A stretch of DNA of 64,000 nt from Leadbetterella byssophila_A (GTDB lineage: Bacteria > Bacteroidota > Bacteroidia > Cytophagales > Spirosomataceae): NCBI GenBank assembly GCA_040394735.1, contig JBEBRR010000015.1, positions 1-64,000 of the forward strand, read 5' to 3'. Positions 8,754 to 17,602 of this stretch are shown here, piece after piece; the first letter of the stretch is position 1, and the number at the start of each line of letters is the position of its first letter. The notes under the pieces were generated by a model that was not told where the DNA came from, did not search any database, and saw only the letters and a program-made list of their open reading frames with translations. Made by a program: the position numbers and the translations under genes.

Positions 8754-9449
8754 TTACACTGCAAAAAACGCCTCCAGCTCTTTCAGCGTTTCCTCGGAAG
8801 TGGCAATGTCTTTCACAATTTCCCCCTTATGCAGCGCCACGATCCGGTTGGAGACTTCCACCGTATGAAGCAGATCATGGCTTGATACCAGGATGGTCAC
8901 GTTCGGATCGTCAGCCAGCTCTTTGATGATCCTTTTCAGGCGGATCTGCGTGGTGGGGTCCAGGTTGGCAAACGGTTCATCCAGGATGATTACCTCCGGA
9001 TTTCCGATCAGGGTGGCAATGATCCCTACCTTTTTCTGGTTGCCTTTGGAGAGGTCGCGGAGATATTTTTTACCGTTCAGGATTTCATCGTTAAAGAAAT
9101 CGCGGTGCTTTTCCAGGAGCGTGTCTACGTCTGCTTTGTTTTGCCCGCGCAGATCACCTATGAAATAGAAGTATTCTTCCGGTGTAAGGTAGCCTATCAG
9201 GAAGCTCTCATCAATAAATGCAGAGGTAAAGGGCTTCCAGTCCTCACTGGCGCTGACCTGTACTCCCTGGCTAACAATATGGCCGGTGGTGGGCTGGATC
9301 AGGTCGAGCAGCAGGCTGAAAAACGTGGTTTTACCCGCGCCGTTATTGCCTACCAGGCCGAAACTTTCCCCTTTCGGAATAATAAGGTCCTGTATATTCA
9401 GAACGGTAACTTCACCGTATTTTTTCGATAAGTTGATTGCTTCTATCAT
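8754..9449 (-). CDS. ABC transporter ATP-binding protein (partner of DUF5687 permease)
   Basis: A 231-residue ABC ATPase with Walker A GNNGAGKTTFF, signature LSKGNQKKVG and Walker B VIILDEPFANLD. It resembles the ATPases of ABC-2-type exporters. Its ATG overlaps the TGA of the upstream permease gene as ATGA, so the two are surely translated together and form one exporter. The substrate is not evident. Confidence 0.93.
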   Translation of the reverse strand: MIEAINLSKKYGEVTVLNIQDLIIPKGESFGLVGNNGAGKTTFFSLLLDLIQPTTGHIVSQGVQVSASEDWKPFTSAFIDESFLIGYLTPEEYFYFIGDLRGQNKADVDTLLEKHRDFFNDEILNGKKYLRDLSKGNQKKVGIIATLIGNPEVIILDEPFANLDPTTQIRLKRIIKELADDPNVTILVSSHDLLHTVEVSNRIVALHKGEIVKDIATSEETLKELEAFFAV

Positions 9450-10930
9450 GCTTCCTGCTGTTTAAAACCATTTATTGCTTCGTATTTTCTTTCCTGATAT
9501 GCCCGGGTGATAAAATCCAGTACAGGACTGTTAAAAAGTATTCCTATGATGCCTGCTCCGCCCAGCACCAGGTTAGCTGTGGCCGGGTTTGAAACTTTGT
9601 AAACCAGGTACCAGATCAGGATAGGTACCAGCATGACGGGGATGGCCACCAGCCACTGAGCCGCTCCCGTGCCCTGGTAGTTCAGGAATACACTTTTCTC
9701 CAGGTCAATTCTTTTCTTGTTGAAAGAACCTGAGAAAAGAAGCACCGGGATGTTGATGCCGGCATTATATACTGCTGCCGCCAGATGGGCAAAAATAATT
9801 TCTATTCCGAAATAAGCATAGGGAAGCGTGCCGAGAAACAACACAAAAACCGACAGGTACATCAGCGCGGCTTTTGATCGTAGGTATTCTTTTAAGGGGA
9901 TATTCTGAGCCATCATCAGCGGATAATAGGTGCTGTCCCATGCCGGTATAAACTGCCCGAAATTAATCATGAAGATACCTGTCATGAAAATGCCCAGGAA
10001 AATGCGCCAGGCCGGCATCCCGGCGTATACCTCATTAGTGTAAAAGATCAGTCCGTAAGCCAGCATCATAACGGCCAGGTATAAGGTACTTTTGGGGCGT
10101 TTGTTCCGCCACAGTAGCTTGATGTCCAGCTTTATAAAAGGAGCCAGCGAACCAAACCTGTCCAGCCAGCTCAGATTCAGGGCTTTGGCTTCGGTTACTT
10201 TTGATTTCAGTGAAGCATCCAGGTAAAATTTATCTTTCAGGGTAATGTAATTCCACGCGTACAAGGCTCCGCCAGCAAGCAAAGGAATCAGTGCCAGAGC
10301 CGGGTAATCCAGTACACGGTCTATTCCTCTTCCTGCCCAGCGGGTGATGCTGAAAACGCCGAGGTATTCCAGCAACGCCAGAATCACCACCACCAGCAGG
10401 TAGGGGATAAATTGCTGAATATTATCGGCAAACTTCTTTTTTACCAGGAAATTGCTGAAATTTACAGACATCAGCAGCCCGGTAATGGCCACCAGCCATG
10501 CGGTGGCCTGAAGTGGTGTAAGCTGCCCGTTTTTTACGCAGGTGACTGCAAAAGGGATAAAAACCAGCAATCCCAGGAGGTTATAAAAAGAAAATATGCT
10601 TTTGATCAGGACATAATGAATAACGGTATTCCGCCTGACCGGCTGTACCATCAGCGGCTTTATGTTCAGGGTAGGCAGGGTTTGAAGGAAGAAACGCATA
10701 AATAGCTCGAGGATCACCCAGATCAGCAATGCGCTGTTTACCGCATGAACGGGGCTCATATCCGCCACATTTTCAGAAAGAATGTGGAAAAGCGCAAAGC
10801 CCAGCACCAGGCAGGAGGCCAGCATGTAGAAGCCAAGAAAGCCGAGTAAAATCTTTACGGCGATCTCCTGCCCCATGCTTGATGAACGGGTAAATGCCTT
10901 CCATTCCAGTTGAAGGAATTTTATAAACAT
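9446..10930 (-). CDS. DUF5687 family ABC exporter membrane subunit
   Basis: A 494-residue polytopic membrane protein with around a dozen hydrophobic segments and no catalytic motif. The pattern (N-terminal FIKFLQLEWKAFTRSSSMGQ, then VQPVRRNTVIHYVLIKS and FYLDASLKSKVTEA) fits DUF5687, a Bacteroidota family regularly found beside an ABC ATPase. It forms the transmembrane part of the exporter with the overlapping ATPase. Transported compound unknown. Confidence 0.85.
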   Translation of the reverse strand: MFIKFLQLEWKAFTRSSSMGQEIAVKILLGFLGFYMLASCLVLGFALFHILSENVADMSPVHAVNSALLIWVILELFMRFFLQTLPTLNIKPLMVQPVRRNTVIHYVLIKSIFSFYNLLGLLVFIPFAVTCVKNGQLTPLQATAWLVAITGLLMSVNFSNFLVKKKFADNIQQFIPYLLVVVILALLEYLGVFSITRWAGRGIDRVLDYPALALIPLLAGGALYAWNYITLKDKFYLDASLKSKVTEAKALNLSWLDRFGSLAPFIKLDIKLLWRNKRPKSTLYLAVMMLAYGLIFYTNEVYAGMPAWRIFLGIFMTGIFMINFGQFIPAWDSTYYPLMMAQNIPLKEYLRSKAALMYLSVFVLFLGTLPYAYFGIEIIFAHLAAAVYNAGINIPVLLFSGSFNKKRIDLEKSVFLNYQGTGAAQWLVAIPVMLVPILIWYLVYKVSNPATANLVLGGAGIIGILFNSPVLDFITRAYQERKYEAINGFKQQEA

Positions 10931-11022
10931 AGGCGTTTTGGGTTAATGGGTTACAATATAGAAGGAAGCAGTTATAAAATGTATATTTTATTGATAAATG
11001 GTGTGAAAGTAATTTGGAAAGT

Positions 11023-11030
11023 TAAATTTG
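11023..11030 (+). promoter_or_regulatory. -7 promoter element TAAATTTG
   Basis: It matches TAnnTTTG and lies about 170 bases upstream of the hydrolase-deacetylase ATG at 11201, which would leave a long leader. The leader holds a possible 37-codon reading frame (11076-11189) of doubtful reality. Confidence 0.4.
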
Positions 11031-11200
11031 AACGGAGTTTGTAACCCGGAATTCCCTGCCCGGAACTAAAAGGATATGAAATCTCCACGAGTAATATACC
11101 AGCGCCGAAGAACAGATTCGCCAATGATCAACCGTAAATGGATACTTATGCAATGCCCGTTTGCAATTGGAAGCGGTCGTCGCGGCTAAATTTTATACAG

Positions 11201-13522
11201 ATGAAAAGAATAGTTTTACTGCTGCTGGTTTCCGTTGCGGCTTTTGCCCAGCAGCTTCCCCGGACCACCCCGGAGTCGCAGGGAGTTTCCTCCCGGCAGA
11301 TCGGCGAATTTATACAGGCCTGGGAGGACGCCCCGGCACAAGAGCCGCACAGCCTGATGGTGCTCCGGAACGGGAAGGTAATTGCAGAAGGCTGGTGGAA
11401 GCCGTTTGAACCGGATTTGCGGCATACCATGTATTCAGTCAGTAAAAGCTTTACTGCTACGGCCATTGGCTTTGCGGTCAATGAAGGGAAAGTTCGCCTC
11501 GATGATCCCGTTATCTCCTTCTTCCCTGAAGATGCACCGGTCAACCCGTCGGAGAATTTAAAGCAGCTTAAGGTCAGGAATCTGCTGACCATGAGTGCGG
11601 GAAATGAGAGGGAGCCGTTGTATATGCTCAATGAAGAGAATTGGGTAAATGCTTTCCTGAGGTCTGCCTATGCCTATGCACCGGGCTCCCGTTTTATGTA
11701 TAATTCGCCGGCTACCTATATGCTTTCAGCCATTCTGCAGAAAGTAACCGGTGAGAAGGTGGTCGACTACCTGATGCCCCGGCTGTTTCTCCCGCTGGGT
11801 ATTACGGGTGTGGACTGGGAAGTGGATCCCCGTGGAATAAATACAGGTGGATGGGGCCTGCGCCTGAAAACCGGAGACATGGCCAGGTTTGGCCAGCTGT
11901 TTCTGCAAAAAGGCAAATGGAACGGCAGGCAGGTGCTGCCGGCAGAATGGGTGGCGCAGGCAAGCGCGGCACAGATCTTTCAACCCGAAGGAGCGTCACA
12001 GGAATTACTGAATAACAGCGACTGGTACCAGGGCTACGGCTTCCAGATGTGGCGGGGCAGGCACAGGACTTACCGGGCTGACGGTGCTTATGGTCAGAAT
12101 ATTATTGTTCTGCCTGAGAAAAATGCAGTTATCATCACTACCGGCGAGAGCACTGACCTGCAGGGGCTGCTGAACCTGGTGTGGGACAAGCTTTTACCGG
12201 CATTTAAAGACGAAAAGCTTAAAAGCGACCCGGCAGGGTACCGGTCTTTGCAGGAGAAATTAAGCGGACTTGCGCTGGAGCCTTTAAAAAGTGTGACCGG
12301 AGGAGATCTTTCGCCGCGAAACCTGGTTTTCCTGCAGAAACCCTACCATTCCCTGAAAGGACTCCGGCTGGAATGGAAGAACGGGGATTTGCAGGCTACC
12401 TTCGTGACCGATTCCCTACCTCATACCCTACCTTTTTCAGATGGAAAATGGAACCTGTCGGAAACCACAATGAAAGGCCCCTACCTGGTGGCGGGGGCAA
12501 AGGCTAACCGCAGCCTTATTCCACGGCATAAAGTGGCGGGCTCTTACGGGTGGAAAGACCGTAATACCCTGGTACTGGCTCTGAAGTATATCGAAAATAT
12601 GCATACGGAAACCATTACCGTGCGGTTGGAAGGCGAAAACGCTGAAGTCACTTTTGATAATATCGTTATCCGGGGCACAAAGCCCCAAACGTATCAGGCC
12701 GTACAGGACCGCAGCCAGGGTTATTCGCCTAAGCTCATTATGCGGGGGGATGATATGGGTTATTCGCATTCGGGTAACCTTGCTCTGTTAAAATCTTCAT
12801 TGGAAGGCGTACAGACTTCGATAGAGGTGATTGTACCCGCACCGTGGTTTCCTGAAGCGGTAAAAATGCTGAATGAGAACACGGGCATCGACGTGGGACT
12901 TCATTTCGCCATTACCAGCGAGTGGGATAATGTGAAGTGGCGACCGCTGACAGAAGCTAAAAGCCTGCGGGATGCCGACGGGTATTTTTATCCGATGATC
13001 TTTAAAAACAACCATTATCGCGGACGGGCCATCCTGGAGCATGATTTCCGGCTTGCAGACATTGAAACGGAGCTGAGAGCCCAGATCGACATGCTGAAGC
13101 GGCACGTGCCGCGCGTAAGTCATATTTCCGGACACATGGGCTGTACGATGTTTACTCCCGAAGTAAAGGCCATGGTGAGAAAGGTGGCGGCAGAATACGG
13201 TCTGCCCGTAGTAGACTCGGACGCGGCAAAAGATTTCGGAATAGAATACATCTGGATCGACTCCCGGAACAAGACTACGGAAGAGCGTATTGACGCTTTT
13301 ATCCGCAAGCTGGACAAGCTGGAAAACAATAAAACCTATGTTTTCCTGGAGCATCCCGGTCTTGACAACGCCGAATTGCGGGCCATACATCATATCGGGT
13401 ATGAAAATGTGGCAGAAGACCGGCAGGGAGTAACAGATCTGTTTACGAGTGAAAAGGTGAAAAGAGCCATTTACGGGAAAGGGATCCGGCTGGTGAGCTA
13501 CCGGGAGGTTCTGGGCCGGTGA
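11201..13522 (+). CDS. Secreted serine hydrolase (beta-lactamase fold) fused to ChbG/YdjC-type deacetylase
   Basis: A 773-residue two-enzyme protein. A signal peptide (MKRIVLLLLVSVAAFA) sends it out of the cytosol. Residues of about 20-350 are a class C beta-lactamase/DD-peptidase-like hydrolase: S79-V-S-K82 is the nucleophile motif, and YNSPATYML contains the second motif. A beta-rich linker covers about 390-505. The last part is a ChbG/YdjC carbohydrate deacetylase: metal ligands D517-D518 in RGDDMG, H568 in DVGLHF and H645 in SGHMG. The ATG at 11201 is chosen because it begins the signal peptide; upstream in-frame starts add a charged tail. It may de-acetylate and trim wall or chitin-like oligosaccharides, but that is inference. 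Confidence 0.88.
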   Translation: MKRIVLLLLVSVAAFAQQLPRTTPESQGVSSRQIGEFIQAWEDAPAQEPHSLMVLRNGKVIAEGWWKPFEPDLRHTMYSVSKSFTATAIGFAVNEGKVRLDDPVISFFPEDAPVNPSENLKQLKVRNLLTMSAGNEREPLYMLNEENWVNAFLRSAYAYAPGSRFMYNSPATYMLSAILQKVTGEKVVDYLMPRLFLPLGITGVDWEVDPRGINTGGWGLRLKTGDMARFGQLFLQKGKWNGRQVLPAEWVAQASAAQIFQPEGASQELLNNSDWYQGYGFQMWRGRHRTYRADGAYGQNIIVLPEKNAVIITTGESTDLQGLLNLVWDKLLPAFKDEKLKSDPAGYRSLQEKLSGLALEPLKSVTGGDLSPRNLVFLQKPYHSLKGLRLEWKNGDLQATFVTDSLPHTLPFSDGKWNLSETTMKGPYLVAGAKANRSLIPRHKVAGSYGWKDRNTLVLALKYIENMHTETITVRLEGENAEVTFDNIVIRGTKPQTYQAVQDRSQGYSPKLIMRGDDMGYSHSGNLALLKSSLEGVQTSIEVIVPAPWFPEAVKMLNENTGIDVGLHFAITSEWDNVKWRPLTEAKSLRDADGYFYPMIFKNNHYRGRAILEHDFRLADIETELRAQIDMLKRHVPRVSHISGHMGCTMFTPEVKAMVRKVAAEYGLPVVDSDAAKDFGIEYIWIDSRNKTTEERIDAFIRKLDKLENNKTYVFLEHPGLDNAELRAIHHIGYENVAEDRQGVTDLFTSEKVKRAIYGKGIRLVSYREVLGR

Positions 13523-13560
13523 CCGGGAAATTTTCCCGATGGCCACTTCAAAATAACGGG

Positions 13561-14082
13561 ATGATAACTTTTGAGGCGATCATAGAAAGAACTTCGCAGG
13601 AAGGTGAGAAGTACGGCTGGACCTACGTACTCCTTCCTGCTCCGCTGGCTCAGCTGATCAACCCCGGTGTGAAGACCATATACCGGGTGAAAGGCAGGAT
13701 AGGGGCGCATAACTGCCGGCAGGTGGCGGTATTGCCTTGCGGAGAAGGCAACTATATGGTGCCGCTGAATGCCGCTATGCGGAAAGAAATCGGGTGCGCA
13801 GTGGGGGAAACGGTGCAAATCTCGCTGGAGACCGATACGGAGGAGCCACCGGTGTCAGCAGAGCTCCTGGAGGCCCTGTCCTATGATACCGCAGCCGAAA
13901 GTTTTTTTCTTTCCCTAAGCAAAAGTCATCAGCGCTATTATTCCAGCTGGATCGATTCCGCCAAAACTTTTGAAACAAAATCCAGGCGCCTGGCTATGGC
14001 TGTAGAAGGCTGTGCCCGGGGAATGGATTTCGGAAAGATGATGCGGCATTTTAGAAATAATTCTTTACAAGAAGCTGTCTGA
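13561..14082 (+). CDS. DUF1905 / YdeI-OmdA-like protein
   Basis: A 173-residue soluble protein. The N-terminal half (MITFEAIIERTSQ through VGETVQISLETD) is a DUF1905 beta-barrel. The C-terminal half ends in a YdeI/OmpD-associated helical region (SFFLSLSKSHQRYYSSWIDSAK, TKSRRLAMAVEGCARGMDFG). Members are sometimes annotated as bacteriocin-protection proteins without solid functional proof. ATG at 13561 preferred; the GTG at 13519 overlaps the previous gene and adds non-family sequence. It follows the fusion gene by 38 bases on the same strand. Confidence 0.8.
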   Translation: MITFEAIIERTSQEGEKYGWTYVLLPAPLAQLINPGVKTIYRVKGRIGAHNCRQVAVLPCGEGNYMVPLNAAMRKEIGCAVGETVQISLETDTEEPPVSAELLEALSYDTAAESFFLSLSKSHQRYYSSWIDSAKTFETKSRRLAMAVEGCARGMDFGKMMRHFRNNSLQEAV

Positions 14083-14163
14083 AATGTGCGCGGGTTTGCA
14101 TTTTCCACTTTTCAGACGGCTTCACCGGCTATAAATTACCGGCCTCTTCCGGCAGAGTTTCGC

Positions 14164-15051
14164 TTATTCGATTCGGGCATAAGGAGTGAATCTGTGCTTC
14201 GGCTCATAGTAATTCCAGATGATGCCGGCAATTCTGCGGGTCAGCGCTTCCGCTTCGTTTTCGTACGTCCAGCTTTGATCCTTGTTATTTTTGGTGAGGA
14301 TACAAAAGACGATGTCACCACCGGGAGCATTCACCAATACCACTTCACCGCGGGCCTCGTTTACCGAGCCTGTTTTGGAGATCGTACTGAATTGTGGCGG
14401 AAGCTGTGACAGGGAACGTTCATTATAAAACTGATTTTTCAGGAAACGGTACATTTTGTCGGAATGGCGGGCATCAATGATTTTGCCCTCACGGATCATT
14501 GTAAAGAGCTTAGCCATTTCACGCGGGGTGGTTTGCCCCCAGCCGTATTTTTCCCAGATCTGCCTGCGGCCTTCGGTTCTGGAATTCACGCGGGTAGACG
14601 GTAAGCCGTATCGGTCCATCAGCTGATTAATGGCAAGGCCGCCCCCTGACAGCTCCTGGAGCCAGATAGAAGTGACGTTGTCGCTGTAGGTCAGCATCAG
14701 GGAAATCATGGTAGCAAGGTCGGTTTTTGCACTGTCTTTATAAAACTGCATCAGTCCTGAGCCTCCGTAAACCCGCTTGGCGTCATAAACGAACTCATCG
14801 GAAAGTTTTAGCTCCTTATCCGCTATTTTCTGAAAAATACCCGCCAGGATAGGGACCTTGACAATACTGGCAGTAGGGAAAACCGTATCGGCCAGGATAG
14901 CCACTTCCTTATTTTTCCCCAGGTGATGGACATAGACGCCTATGTCGCCCCGGAAGTTTCCGGTTTCCTGCTCGATCAGCGCTTTCAGCTTTTTGTCTTC
15001 CTTTTGGGCAAAGGTGAGAAGGGGGAGTAAAATCAGAAGTAGTATTCTCAT
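14164..15051 (-). CDS. Class A beta-lactamase-like serine hydrolase lacking Glu166
   Basis: A 295-residue exported protein (signal peptide MRILLLILLPLLTFAQ). It has the serine beta-lactamase motifs S62-I-V-K65, SDN in LTYSDNVTS and KTG in ISKTGSVNE. The omega-loop E-x-x-L-N motif, with the general base Glu166 needed for lactam deacylation, is replaced by VNSRTEGRRQIWEKYGWGQ. True lactamase activity is therefore doubtful; a peptidase, esterase or penicillin-binding role is more likely. It converges with the DUF1905 gene. Alternative: a divergent lactamase using another base. Confidence 0.8.
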   Translation of the reverse strand: MRILLLILLPLLTFAQKEDKKLKALIEQETGNFRGDIGVYVHHLGKNKEVAILADTVFPTASIVKVPILAGIFQKIADKELKLSDEFVYDAKRVYGGSGLMQFYKDSAKTDLATMISLMLTYSDNVTSIWLQELSGGGLAINQLMDRYGLPSTRVNSRTEGRRQIWEKYGWGQTTPREMAKLFTMIREGKIIDARHSDKMYRFLKNQFYNERSLSQLPPQFSTISKTGSVNEARGEVVLVNAPGGDIVFCILTKNNKDQSWTYENEAEALTRRIAGIIWNYYEPKHRFTPYARIE

Positions 15052-15122
15052 CGGGATAAGAAGTTTAAATATAGAGACGTGAAAACCTCAGCCTGTGCGC
15101 AGTTCCGGCGCTAAAGGCCGCA

Positions 15123-15617
15123 TTATTCTTTCGGATAGCTTGCCGGACTGACAGCAGCGGGAGACCAGTCTTTAAAGAAGTCCAGCACTTTTCTGGAGCT
15201 GTGCCCTTTTCCTTCCTCGAGGTAAGCACTGTTCTGGGTATGGATGCGTTTTCCCTTGCTGTCGAGGATGATAAAGACAGGGAAGCCGAAACGTTGCGGA
15301 TAGTCCAGGCGGGCCAGCACTTCTTCGTTTTTGTTTTCCGGGCTGTAATTCAGATGTATTACTTCGTAATTCTGATGCAGATAGGTTTTAAGGGTATCAT
15401 TCGCATTGACCAGGTCGTGAAAGCGGATACACCAGCCGCACCAGTTGCCTCCTGCCTGGATAAAAACGTGTTTTCCCTCTGCTCCGGCTTTCTTTATAGC
15501 GGCATCAAGTTCTGCTGCAGCATCTGCTTCGGGATGATAAATGGTGCGTTTTTCTTTGGTTTGGGCAGAGCAATGCGCACCTGCCAGCAAAAGGAGAGTA
15601 AGGAATAAGTATTTCAT
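15123..15617 (-). CDS. Secreted thioredoxin-fold protein (CGWC)
   Basis: A 164-residue protein with a signal peptide (MKYLFLTLLLLAGAHCSAQ) and a thioredoxin-like domain whose active site reads GGNWCGWCIRFHD. The context is of the DUF255/thioredoxin_7 kind. The cis-Pro region is FGFPVFIILDSKGK. It likely acts as a periplasmic disulfide reductase or isomerase. Start chosen at 15617: it begins the signal peptide and a TACGTTTG promoter element lies 52 bases upstream; a longer frame to 15761 would cross that promoter. Confidence 0.85.
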   Translation of the reverse strand: MKYLFLTLLLLAGAHCSAQTKEKRTIYHPEADAAAELDAAIKKAGAEGKHVFIQAGGNWCGWCIRFHDLVNANDTLKTYLHQNYEVIHLNYSPENKNEEVLARLDYPQRFGFPVFIILDSKGKRIHTQNSAYLEEGKGHSSRKVLDFFKDWSPAAVSPASYPKE

Positions 15618-15668
15618 AGATCGGGAGGCGTAATTTTTCCTAAAAGTAAGTACAAAACCTGATCCGGT

Positions 15669-15676
15669 CAAACGTA
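15669..15676 (-). promoter_or_regulatory. -7 promoter element TACGTTTG
   Basis: Minus-strand match to TAnnTTTG, 52 bases before the thioredoxin ATG at 15617. No -33 TTG at the expected distance. Confidence 0.45.
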
Positions 15677-15796
15677 AGGAGTTTCTTTTGCTTCTTTCAT
15701 ATCCGATTATTTTATGATTTACAGCGATGACAAACACGTGGGTGTTTTCGGAACAGATCACCCCGTTTTTTTATCAGGCGGCTCCCCGTCAGGAAA

Positions 15797-16738
15797 TTAT
15801 CCTGAAAAATTATCCAGCATATCCAGCGAAGGTACAAAAAACAAGGTCCCGGTTTTTGCCGTGCTGAAATCCAGGATACGGTCATAGTTGCCGGGAGGAT
15901 TGCCGATGAACATGTTAGTGAGCATTTTTTCGACGGTGGTGAAGGTAGCAGCATAACAGATAAAATAGGTGCCCATTTCATTGGTTGACACGCTGCCGAA
16001 GGGCATGTTATCGCGTACTACCTTAAAATCATCACCCACATTGGCCAGGGCAATATGCGAATTTTTCGGCTTCACGTCATCTGCCATCTCAATGTCATTA
16101 TCTTTTGATCGGCCCATCACTCTTTCCTGCTCTTCCACCGGCAGTGATTTCCAGGCTGCCAGGTTATGAATATATTTCTGTACAAAAAGGTAGCTTCCGC
16201 CTGCGTATGCCGGATCCTGGTCACGGATCACAGCGAAATACTCACGGTCAGCGCCGTGCGGGTTTTCCGTGCCGTCTACAAAGCCCAGGATGGAACGGCT
16301 GTCCCGGTACCGGAAGCCCTGAACTTCCACCACGCAGTCGGCCACGGGTTGCATAAAGTCGGAGATCACAGAGGCCATATCGTAGGCATAGCTCTTATTG
16401 TCTGCGCGGATATGAAAATGCAGATCACCGGGGGTGGCCACGGCTGTATGCCGGGTGCCCCGGATGGCCTCAAAGCTTTTCAGCTCTTTGGGTAGTGGTT
16501 TGGGAAGATCGAGCTTCAGCCAGGCCTCATAGCTGATGCCCATGACGCAGCTGGCTTTGGAATCCGGGAAGCGGTCAAGTGCTGAATTGTTGAGATTGAT
16601 CACCAGGGCGCATATCCTTTGAAATACGGGTTTAAAATCAGCATGGTTCCTGAAGCTCCACACCAGGAAATACGTGTTGTTATTCGGGTAATCGGTTACG
16701 TTTTGAGGGTTGTTCGTGGTTGGAATGTTGCTTGTCAT
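15797..16738 (-). CDS. Dyp-type haem peroxidase
   Basis: A 313-residue dye-decolourising peroxidase. The diagnostic G-x-x-D-G motif is present as GFVDGTENPHG, with its distal Asp, and the proximal His lies in PKNSHIALANVGDD. Length matches cytosolic class P/B enzymes, and no Tat signal is visible. It would reduce H2O2 with an organic electron donor; the natural substrate is unknown. Encapsulin, a common partner of Dyp peroxidases, is not nearby. Confidence 0.93.
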   Translation of the reverse strand: MTSNIPTTNNPQNVTDYPNNNTYFLVWSFRNHADFKPVFQRICALVINLNNSALDRFPDSKASCVMGISYEAWLKLDLPKPLPKELKSFEAIRGTRHTAVATPGDLHFHIRADNKSYAYDMASVISDFMQPVADCVVEVQGFRYRDSRSILGFVDGTENPHGADREYFAVIRDQDPAYAGGSYLFVQKYIHNLAAWKSLPVEEQERVMGRSKDNDIEMADDVKPKNSHIALANVGDDFKVVRDNMPFGSVSTNEMGTYFICYAATFTTVEKMLTNMFIGNPPGNYDRILDFSTAKTGTLFFVPSLDMLDNFSG

Positions 16739-16758
16739 CTCCCAAGATTATTTTTGCC

Positions 16759-16766
16759 CAAATGTA
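16759..16766 (-). promoter_or_regulatory. -7 promoter element TACATTTG
   Basis: Minus-strand match to TAnnTTTG, 20 bases before the Dyp peroxidase ATG. A TTG 25 bases further upstream is a little too distant for the usual spacing. Confidence 0.5.
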
Positions 16767-16854
16767 ATAAATGATAGGGGAAAGGCGGGAACAAAAGACA
16801 GGAATATCACGTTCTTAATGAGCGAATTACCTTATACTAAAAAAACCTGCCTCT

Positions 16855-17232
16855 ATGAAAAGTAAAATTTTAAACATCCTGTCAGTATTGTTCGGCCTTT
16901 TGCTCATGAATGGCGGGCTGGATAAATTCTTTCATTACATGCCTGTTCCGGAGAGCTTACCGGAAGCCGTGACCAGGGATAACGCTGCTTTTGCAGAAAT
17001 TTCCTGGCTGATGCCCCTGGTGGGATGTGCCGAAGTGTTGGGCGGTCTGCTCATACTCTTTCCCAAGACCCGGGCGCTGGGCGCGCTGGTAGTATTCCCG
17101 GTCATGACAGGCGTATTGCTTACCCACATTTTTACAGCACCGGACGGACTCCCCATAGCGCTTGTGATCTGGGCCGTTCTGCTCTGGATCATTTATGCTA
17201 ATCGTGAAAAATATCTGCCTCTTATCCGATAA
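16855..17232 (+). CDS. DoxX family membrane protein
   Basis: A 125-residue protein with four hydrophobic segments: ILNILSVLFGLLLMNGGLDKF, SWLMPLVGCAEVLGGLLILF, LGALVVFPVMTGVLLTHIF and ALVIWAVLLWIIYA. This is the DoxX layout, with the small conserved NGGLDKF motif at the end of helix 1. Biochemical roles of the family vary and are unclear. First of three same-strand genes with gaps of 24 and 10 bases. Confidence 0.85.
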   Translation: MKSKILNILSVLFGLLLMNGGLDKFFHYMPVPESLPEAVTRDNAAFAEISWLMPLVGCAEVLGGLLILFPKTRALGALVVFPVMTGVLLTHIFTAPDGLPIALVIWAVLLWIIYANREKYLPLIR

Positions 17233-17256
17233 TTCCGGTTAAACCTGTATCAGCTT

Positions 17257-17592
17257 ATGGCTTACGATGCTCAACTGGCGGATCGGGTCAGGGAATACCT
17301 GGCCGCCATACCGGATATTGAAGTGGAAGAGAGAACCATGTTTGGAGGACTGGCATTCCTGGTGAACGGGAAAATGTGTATTAACATCGGGGATGACCGC
17401 CTGATGTGCCGCTTTGATCCGGAAATGACCGCTGAGTTGTCCGACAGAGCGGGCTTCTTACCGATGATCATGAAGGGGAAAGAGCTGAAGGGCTATTGCT
17501 ATGTGGATTCTGCCGGTTTCAGGAGCCGGAAAGACTTTGAATTCTGGATGAAGCTGTGCCTGGATTTTAATGACAGGGCCCAACGAAGTTAA
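17257..17592 (+). CDS. TfoX/Sxy N-terminal domain protein
   Basis: A 111-residue protein made only of the TfoX N-terminal domain: EERTMFGGLAFLVNGKMCIN is its hallmark block, followed by CRFDPE and KELKGYCYVD. In gamma-proteobacteria TfoX activates competence genes, but the stand-alone domain in other phyla has no proven role. The gene sits between DoxX and DUF1697 genes, a set that looks like a small operon. Confidence 0.88.
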   Translation: MAYDAQLADRVREYLAAIPDIEVEERTMFGGLAFLVNGKMCINIGDDRLMCRFDPEMTAELSDRAGFLPMIMKGKELKGYCYVDSAGFRSRKDFEFWMKLCLDFNDRAQRS

Positions 17593-17602
17593 TTGCAGGT
17601 AA

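Noticed and set aside
11076..11189. 37-residue frame (MKSPRVIYQRR...) preceded by AAAAGGAT upstream of the hydrolase-deacetylase gene
   Set aside because: Basic and without a recognisable signal, domain or conservation evidence; likely a chance frame in a leader.
14164..15051. Antibiotic-resistance beta-lactamase
   Set aside because: The omega-loop glutamate needed for deacylation is absent.
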